Shown: piece by piece, positions 29,901 through 38,900 of the stretch
Layout of the letters: each line of letters begins with the position of its first letter
Numbering within the stretch: the stretch's first letter is position 1
Origin: Liolophura sinensis
Taxonomy: Eukaryota; Mollusca; Polyplacophora; Chitonida; Chitonidae
NCBI RefSeq assembly: GCF_032854445.1
Contig: NC_088300.1
Span: forward strand, 75,757,005-75,812,965
Direction: 5' to 3'
DNA length: 55,961 bases
Program-made: the position numbers and the translations under genes
The notes under the pieces: model-generated
Told to the model about the DNA's origin: nothing
Database searches by the model: none
Seen by the model: the letters and a program-made list of their open reading frames with translations, nothing else

Positions 29901-32900
29901 ATACAATATTTGTGTACATCATGTGTGACCTTTTATGACATATCTCATTCACTGTTGAGAACTGACTTCTACATTAGACCATAAAACTACAGCAATAAAT
30001 GTTGGCAATGACAATCAAGCCATAGTAACTCCCCTATCCTTGGAGGGTAGTAGAATATCTTAGGAAAATGGGTCCATTAAACTGCTAATCAAATCTTGTG
30101 AATGTGACAATTTGAGGTTCCAGAGTAACAACTTTATTGTAATATAGAAGGATTAACAGGGCCTGTCACCCACAGAGATCCATTCTGCCTCTTTGGAGAG
30201 CATTAATTTTTCCTGTTAGCCTGTCAGGATAGGGTTAATGGGGGCAATTACTGGAGTCCAGAACCCAAGTCTAATCTGTGAGGCTAGCACTGTGTGGCTA
30301 GAAGAGGACAGCCCTTACTCAGCCTGACAGCAATGCCTTGGCTCTGTAGGCTCCTGACAATGGACACATTTAACAAGTCTCTACATTACAGCAATGCAAA
30401 TGTGAATGTCAGCCAATGTCGCAATCAGGAGAAGGGTTTTATATAATACTGACTCCTTCACAAATTTCCTGCAGCCTATGAATGGTGACGATCAGATTTT
30501 CTACAGCTGAGCTGTGTAACACATCAATTCCCAACAGAATCAGGTGTGGATTAGAGCTTGGCTGCAATCTCGCCCTGACAACTTAACTGTTGACTCTGCT
30601 CCATGAGGAAATCTTCTGTCAGACAGCAAAGGGCATTGCTTTAAGATAATGTGATAATGTGAAAGATTCCCTCCCAGATGGCTAGAATTATGGAATGTTC
30701 AGTAACAACTGTGAAATGTTCAGTAGTTATCATTTCCCAGCAGCTCCCAGCAGCTGCATTAGTGACAAGTAAAAAGAGGACTGATTTCTGACAGACACAC
30801 CCTGGTTTATCCCTGAAGATTCATTTTGTAAAGAGCATCTTTACTTTTTTTCCACAAATGATTTGTACATGCTGTGATGTGGTATATATCCCTTTCTGAA
30901 GCAAAAGAATTCACTTTCTGCACAATTCATTATCAATCAACAGGACTGGAGTTTATACAGAAATAGACACATACAGCACATATTATTCATCAGATTTGAG
31001 TGTAATAACATGAAATAATCAAAATTCACAAAATTTAGCCAACAACAGTAAAACATAAATGATGATAGCCGAAGCATAATAAGATGGTCAAATTGCCTGG
31101 AACAAGCAGATAAATTCCTGCATTTCACGGCACCATACATGGAGCTGATTTATTCATAAATGGCTCTCAACCTTTGGAACTTCATGCTTACCTATCTTGA
31201 TGAGAACTGCATGTATAGTTTGTTTTTTTTGCTATATGTATCACGTGAAATTTAGGCAGTCATTGGTTAAATTGCCATACAAGAAAAAGTATCAGAAAAG
31301 AAAAATCTGGCACCGATTTTGCGAGTTTTTTTTGTACTCGTGTTTAAAAGTGTTACACCTATTGCCACATAAACTGCACTTCATCATCCAAAACTTGAAA
31401 TCCATCCACTCTATGATCCCTCTTTATATAGTCAACTAAGCACAGATGCGTACTTCAAAAGCAGATTTACCTCATCAAACTACATGCTTGTTTCCTCAGA
31501 GTAATACATATTTTTACAAATAACAGGTCAATAACCAATACCTGAACATTGATGATTGTTTTTGCTATAAGCTCAATTATATTACATGTAAAAATTTAAT
31601 GTTTTCTGGAAATTCAACCGTTAAACGTATGTCTTTGATAAAAATCTACTCTACAAATACCTGAAGGAGTTTTGTTTAGTAAAGACTATAATGCTATCTA
31701 TTTTTATGTTCTTCACGAGCAAAAGGGATCCTGGATATAAGTCAGTGTAAGACTTGTATCTCAGCATCATAAGAGACATTATGGTATAGAACCAATCATC
31801 AACCATAATGGATGTTCTGGCCAGGTCAATGGCCACAAATTTCCTCAATAACATTCAACATAAACCAAGGAACTAAGCAAGAATATAAATGCATACATGT
31901 ATGAAGTAGAACATTAGGACAGGAATAAGTAGCTAACAGTTTTCACTGGTGCTGCAAAGAGGCAAGAAATGTTCTACATGTGCATAAAAATGATGGAAAA
32001 ATATATGAGGGTTTACCTGCTTAAAGCCCCGATACATGATCTGAAGCTCCTTCCGTGTGAATTTGGTATTCCTACACAGGATATCTAGTCCCTCTGGTTT
32101 GTAGCGGACAACTTGCATTTCCAAGTCATCAATATCATGATCTGAAAAACAAAAGCGAGATCAAAAATGCCATTATTTGGAGAAATTTAGCGGACCTGCT
32201 GAATACTCCTTCCATGTAGTGTTAACATGAAAGCAATTCCAGGATGCAATGCTGTAAAGAAAGTACAGGTGTTCAACAAGAAAACAGAAGGTGTTTATAT
32301 TATGTGGTACAAAGGCGTGGGATTTTGAAAAATTGGTTTCAAACAATCAAGACAGCTAATGTAGGTGTAACACTTGAGCATGTCAACCAGTAAACCCCCC
32401 AAGTTTAATAATGAGCCATATCAAGCTGTTGGATCACATGCTTAAATCTCAATAGTTATAAAATAGCAGCATGTTTATAATGAGTTTCAATACATGTTAC
32501 TCAACAGCAAATGAAAATGTTATACATTTATCACAGGTACACACACCACATGTTGACACCTGTTCATTAATGCAGCATAGGTGAATTCATAGAAATCTTT
32601 AATAATAATGATTCCATCTCTACTTATTCCTTCCACTCATGACCTCAGATAATATGAGCGTTTATTACATTTATTTATTTACTTGACTGGTTTTTCATGA
32701 TCTGAAAGAATTATTTCCCTTATCTGATAATTGTCTTGTTTATCTGTGCATGATGGAGGCCATTGGGGGGGGGGGGGGGATAACTGTACTGGCCTCCTAA
32801 CATTTGTAATGCTGTTGAGAGCGCCATTGTGTGAAATTTTCCGCCTGAATGAGGCATTGGAAATGAGTTTTAGGGTAACCACTCCTGCATCAGCAGAACA

Positions 32901-35900
32901 AAGATAAATAACCTTAATTAAGCTAGCTCAGTCACCCACCTAAACTAACATGTCACTGCAGACAAAACACATTTGTTTCAGGTAATCCTGAAAGATTGCT
33001 TTCGCTGTAAGAAGGCTTTCTTTCAGAATCAAGTTGTAATCTTCAAACAATGGATGAAGTTCTCTTCGATAGAAAAGGTGACAAATAAATAGGGGTTTCA
33101 TTAGCACGTGTTATTTACAGATTGTTCAATATCAAAACGATGTGATAGCAGCAGATTTGCCTCTCTCAATAGGTGGCGCTGCAATGAATTAGGACTTCGA
33201 TCCTTTATTTTGCATGGCATCATACAAGTTGAGTGCTATGATTTCACTGACGACATATATGTACACATCAGTCTTTTCACTGTGATGCCACACACATCCC
33301 ACCATGCAGCACGCCGTTTTCCCATGATTCGAGTCTTCTAAATATAAAGGTACAGCTTTAGAATGTAAGCATGCAATCTGATCATATGATTATATCTCTA
33401 GTACATTGCATCATGTGTATGTAGCTAGAAATTCAGTTTTTGATCAAGCCTTTTGAAAGAATGTTATATATGAAGCAAAAAGACAGAATCAATTGTTATT
33501 CTTCATTGGATAATATTCAGAATGATAGCAGAGATTTTGATATTAAGAGATATTCAGGGCCTTATTAAACAATTTTTAACAAGGCATTATTATACAAATG
33601 CGTATACGATAAAGATGTCATGTGTACAGTGAAAGCTAATCTCCAAGGTTCTGGTACACTCCACGACCTTGTAAGGGAATGACCACGATTTAAATGAGAA
33701 GAATCAAAACCACAGAGGCAACTGCAAATGGTATTTTGAGCACGAAATGAACGGTGAAAAGCAGACGTCTGGCTGTTGTGATATTCCATCTCAGTGGATA
33801 ATGATGCACCCCTAATGACCAGTGATTACTGAATCAAGCCACAGCCTCTATTGATTCTGGAGGCTGATGTTATTTGTGGATGCAGTTGTGATAATCATTC
33901 CTGATGGCAGTACCTGCCCAGCAAACAAACACTACGACTAATCAATCGCCTGTCTACACTCCATCAGGTTACAGCATACTGCACTGAGTCAATAAACCAG
34001 CCACTCTGAATCAGCTATTCCTAGTCTCTCATTGCTCAGTTTTTACTCACACAAAGCCATGTTTGCACACAGGGGCCTAATTCTCACCTGATCTTGCAGG
34101 ATTACACTGCACACTGGATATCCACAGCCAGTGTAAACAGCCCAGGTACTTCAGGCTTGGGCCTAATTCTCACCTGATACACAGCACACTGAATATCCAC
34201 AATTAGAGTAAACAGTCCATTTATTTGAGGCTGGGTCCAATTCTCACACCTGATACACAGCACACTGAATATCCACAGTTAGAGTAAACAGTCCATTTAT
34301 TTGAGGCCTGGGTCTAATTCTCACCTGATACACAGCACACTTGAACATCCACAACTAGAGTAAACAGTCCATTTATTTGAGGCTTGGGTCTAATTCTCAC
34401 CTGATACACTGCACACTGAATATCCACAACTAGAGTAAACAGTCCATATATTTGGGGCTTGGGCCTAATTCTCACGTGATCATGCATAATTACACATACT
34501 GCACACTGAATATCCACAACTAGAGTAAACATGTGAGGCTCAAAGTGCAAATTAAAGCAGAGTGTTATTATTAAACCATCACATATATACCTTAAACATA
34601 ATATGATCTTTACCCACAAGTATAAGCACTCCATATTTAACAAAATCAATGATAAATTCAAACAAATCAAGTTTTTTCCGGCATGCATTTACAAAACGGA
34701 GTGGAACCCTAGTGAAGTGTATTCACTGTTCATCCAGTCCAAAAGAATCATGAAACACTCTTCCAAATTTTTCTGCATTAACTTCACTTAAAAAAAAACA
34801 ATTGCTATCCAATTTCTTGCACAAGATGGATTTAAAACACAGCCAAAATCACAACACAAGTGCCCACACTATGTGGCATATACCGATATATATCTACACA
34901 GTATGGAAGCTATTCAACAGCAAGATTTACACGGCTTAACTGCTGATTAGATCCAAAACAGAAAAATCATATGGTGTACATGTATGTATAGGAAAAACAA
35001 ACCGGACAGAAGACATTTCTGAGCAGTTCCATGAACAATAAGGCTACATTTGATCATTCTCTGTATGTACACTTAAGGCAGCATGGAAACCCTATAACTT
35101 GGTAACCTGGTAAATGTGATAATGAGAACTTTGATATAAACAGATCCTTATTAACGAGTACTGTCAGGGTAACCACAGAACAACCTTCCACCAGACCCTA
35201 TTAATGAGTATTGTCAGGGTAACCACAGAACAACCTTCCACCAGACCCTTATTGATGAGTATTGTCAGGGTAACCACAGAACAACCTTCCACCAGACCCT
35301 TATTGATGAGTATTGTCAGGGTAACCACAGAACAACCTTCCACCAGACCCTATTAATGAGTATTGTCAGGGTAACCACAGAACAACCTTCCACCAGACCC
35401 TATTAATGAGTATTGTCAGGGTAACCACAGAACAACATTCCACCAGACCCTTATTAATGAGTATTGTCAGGGTAACCACAGAACAACCTTCCACCAGACC
35501 CTTATTGATGAGTATTGTCAGGGTAACCACAGAACAACCTTCCACCAGACCCTTATTGATGAGTATTGTCAGGGTAACCACAGAACAACCTTCCACCAGA
35601 CCCTTATTGATGAGTATTGTCAGGGTAACCACAGAACAACCTTCCACCAGACCCTATTAATGAGTATTGTCAGGGTAACCACAGAACAACCTTCCACCAG
35701 ACCCTATTAATGAGTATTGTCAGGGTAACCACAGAACAACCTTCCACCAGACCCTTATTGATGAGTATTGTCAGGGTAACCACAGAACAACCTTCCACCA
35801 GACCCTATTAATGAGTATTGTCAGGGTAACCACAGAACAACCTTCCACCAGACCCTTATTGATGAGTATTGTCAGGGTAACCACAGAACAACCTTCCACC

Positions 35901-38900
35901 AGACCCTTATTGATGAGTATTGTCAGGGTAACCACAGAACAACCTTCCACCAGACCCTATTAATGAGTATTGTCAGGGTAACCACAGAACAACCTTCCAC
36001 CAGACCCTATTAATGAGTATTGTCAGGGTAACCACGGAACAACATTCCACCAGACCCTTATTAATGAGTATTGTCAGGGTAACCACAGAACAACCTTCCA
36101 CCAGATCCTTATTGATGAGTATTGTCAGGGTAACCACAGAACAACCTTCCACCAGACCCTTATTGATGAGTATTGTCAGGGTAACCACAGAACAACCTTC
36201 CACCAGACCCTTATTGATGAGTATTGTCAGGGTAACCACAGAACAACCTTCCACCAGACCCTATTAATGAGTATTGTCAGGGTAACCACGGAACAACATT
36301 CCACCAGACCCTTATTAATGAGTATTGTCAGGGTAACCACAGAACAACCTTCCACCAGACCCTTATTGATGAGTATTGTCAGGGTAACCACAGAACAATA
36401 TTCCACCAGCCCTCAGTCAACATTGCTTCTCACTACCTCTCATCAGGCACAATATGAACAAGAGTGACAGTAATTTTATGGCTGAGTGGCATGAGGCAGG
36501 ATGCCATACCAGCACACAAACATTGACATGGAGGGGACTGCTTATAGACAACATGGACATGCAGTTACATGTACTAGGTAGGCCTTGTCAGGGTTGACAG
36601 TTAGACAGGTATTGTAGGAGGCAGCTAGGCATTGTGTAGGGTGTGGTCAGGCTCCACAGTTATTGACATTTCCCAGTCACCTTGGTGAAGTAGCAAATAA
36701 ACAACATCCCTTGACATTAGCCAGAATAAAACAAGTCCTCATATACCCAGGCAATTGGCAAGTACAGAAAAATACACTCCCACTTATTCAAGCAAGCCTA
36801 TTGCCTTAATGATAAATTGGCTGAAATAAAGTTCATTTAAAGGTATATGAACAAGATTTGTATACCTCTCAATCATGCAATAGTAGCATTAGCTTTGTAA
36901 GAGTCTAACAGGGACTTTACCTTATACTACATGTAACAGTAAATAAATATTCAAGTTCAAAAAGAGCTGACAAATCTCCCATGCTTAAAATGTGCTCAAG
37001 AGAAGTGTTCAACTATCATTTATCCTCTGATTGTCGTATAAGTGAAATATTCTTGAGTAGGGCGTACAACACCAATCAAATAAATAAATAAATCAATAAA
37101 TATGTTGATCTAATTCAGTATCATACCAGCGAATCATAACCCAAGTACATTTATCACTGCTCTGATGTCAACTGAACAGGAACAAATATAGCCCATTTTA
37201 TTTGCACCCTTGTATGAATAACCTTTCGGTTTAATACTATGAAATAACTTCATCAATATAGAGAAGTCAGTCAAAGAGTATAAACTGTAAGACATGGATC
37301 CGTCAGAGGGAAGGAAGTCCATATGTCAGCCATAATACTCCTTGGGTTCCCAACATCAAAGAATACATCAGTATTGGTGGGATTTTTTTTTCTTTTTTGG
37401 TCTCATCCAGGAATCTTTTGTTTGATAATAAACCTCAGTGATATCTGACAATTAGATAATTCAGGAAGATTCTGATTTAATACCAAACACCTCTCAGTTG
37501 AATTTCATCCAGAGAAAGGCACTTCAGAGTGACATCCTACAATTAGTTAAAGCTACAGAAAAATTACCCGCAGAATTCCCTTTGAGCCTAGCCAGGGAAC
37601 CAGATGCTATCTCAGCAGTTATTCGCCTAAGTGGTATTTTTCTGCTTTGTGTGGATGTGAGCACTGCTCTGTGCAGAAAACTGCAAATACTCAAGACAGC
37701 TAGGCCTGGTAACTGAGTATCGGCCAATTCAGGTAATGGTCTTAAAAACATGATCACCTAGTTCTAACTGTAAACAGAAAAGTCCACACCCTATTCCCAG
37801 TAATAAATCCTCAGAAAATTCATAAAAATCGTGTCCATATTTGTCCAGGTATGAAACTCACCATTTCCCAAACTATTTATGCTAATACGCCTGGCATTTT
37901 TTTTTCTTTCTATTTTTTTATATAGACTATCAAATCAATTAGATGTGGAGGAAATTCTCCCCTGAATACTTGTCTTCCTGTGGAACTCTGGCAAAGTCTG
38001 CTCAGGTATCCAGGGCAATCCTCTCAGTGTTGAATTCTGTGTTAAGGAAGATTTGGTATGCACTTTCATGGAGCTGGAGAGCCTCCTCTGGGGTTAAGGC
38101 CCTGCTCAGTACATCACTAGCCAGGCTAAAGAATAATGGACTGCTGCAACAAAATCAATTGGAGATCTCAGAGGACAGGCCCAGCTCAGCCTGGTCCAAT
38201 GCCCCCCCCCCCCCCCCCTCCCCCCCCCACCCAGCAGAGGCCCTCACAGCACAGGCTACGTGCAAGTTGCCCCCAGAAAAATTACTACATGATGTTCAAT
38301 TTGTCTCCATAAACTTGTCCTCTGACTAGAATATGTTACGTTCATTAGACACCCAAACAAGTGACTTTTGGAGCTCACTTAAGCCAGAGCAAAAAGAGCT
38401 GGCATGTCTATAGACCCTCCCAGCTGGCAGCTCAGTATTAGCCTGGGAACTCAACAAGTGCTCTCTCAGTGAGACTGAAGTTCAATAAAGAAATGCCTTA
38501 TGAAACACAAAGACAAAGTGCCATGTTGCTGAATATCTACTTAAGAGTGCTAGAACAAAAGCTGTTGCCTGTTCAAATGACTCACAAATTAATTAATTCT
38601 CCAAGGTATGAGAGACTCACAACTAAATTTAGTTGGAACAAGCTTGTGCCATCTGGCCATGCTGGCTCTTACAATGGACAATATACAGCATTTCAAACCT
38701 TCAAGGGCTCAATAAATGCTTGATACATGACTACCAAAGAATCTCATAAAAACTATACATGTAATTAAACTACAATAACCGGCTGTATGATTAATTACCA
38801 TGAAATGCTAGTGAGGTGCTGTGATGTGAGGTAATTCCTGGGGAAGTTCTGTGGGTGTATAGGCTAGTGAGGTGCTGTGATGTGAGGTAATTCCTGGGGA

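Larger units (their letters stand above)
21541..32016 (-). other. KChIP intron 2 (10.5 kb)
   Basis: This intron separates exons 2 and 3. It contains a roughly 60-bp minisatellite (21636-21998), a 12-bp minisatellite (22207-22325), a degenerate SINE (23375-23556) and a young SINE with a perfect target-site duplication (28530-28790). The remainder, including 23557-28517 and 28803-32016, is AT-rich and shows no supportable exon, RNA gene or repeat. Confidence 0.8.
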
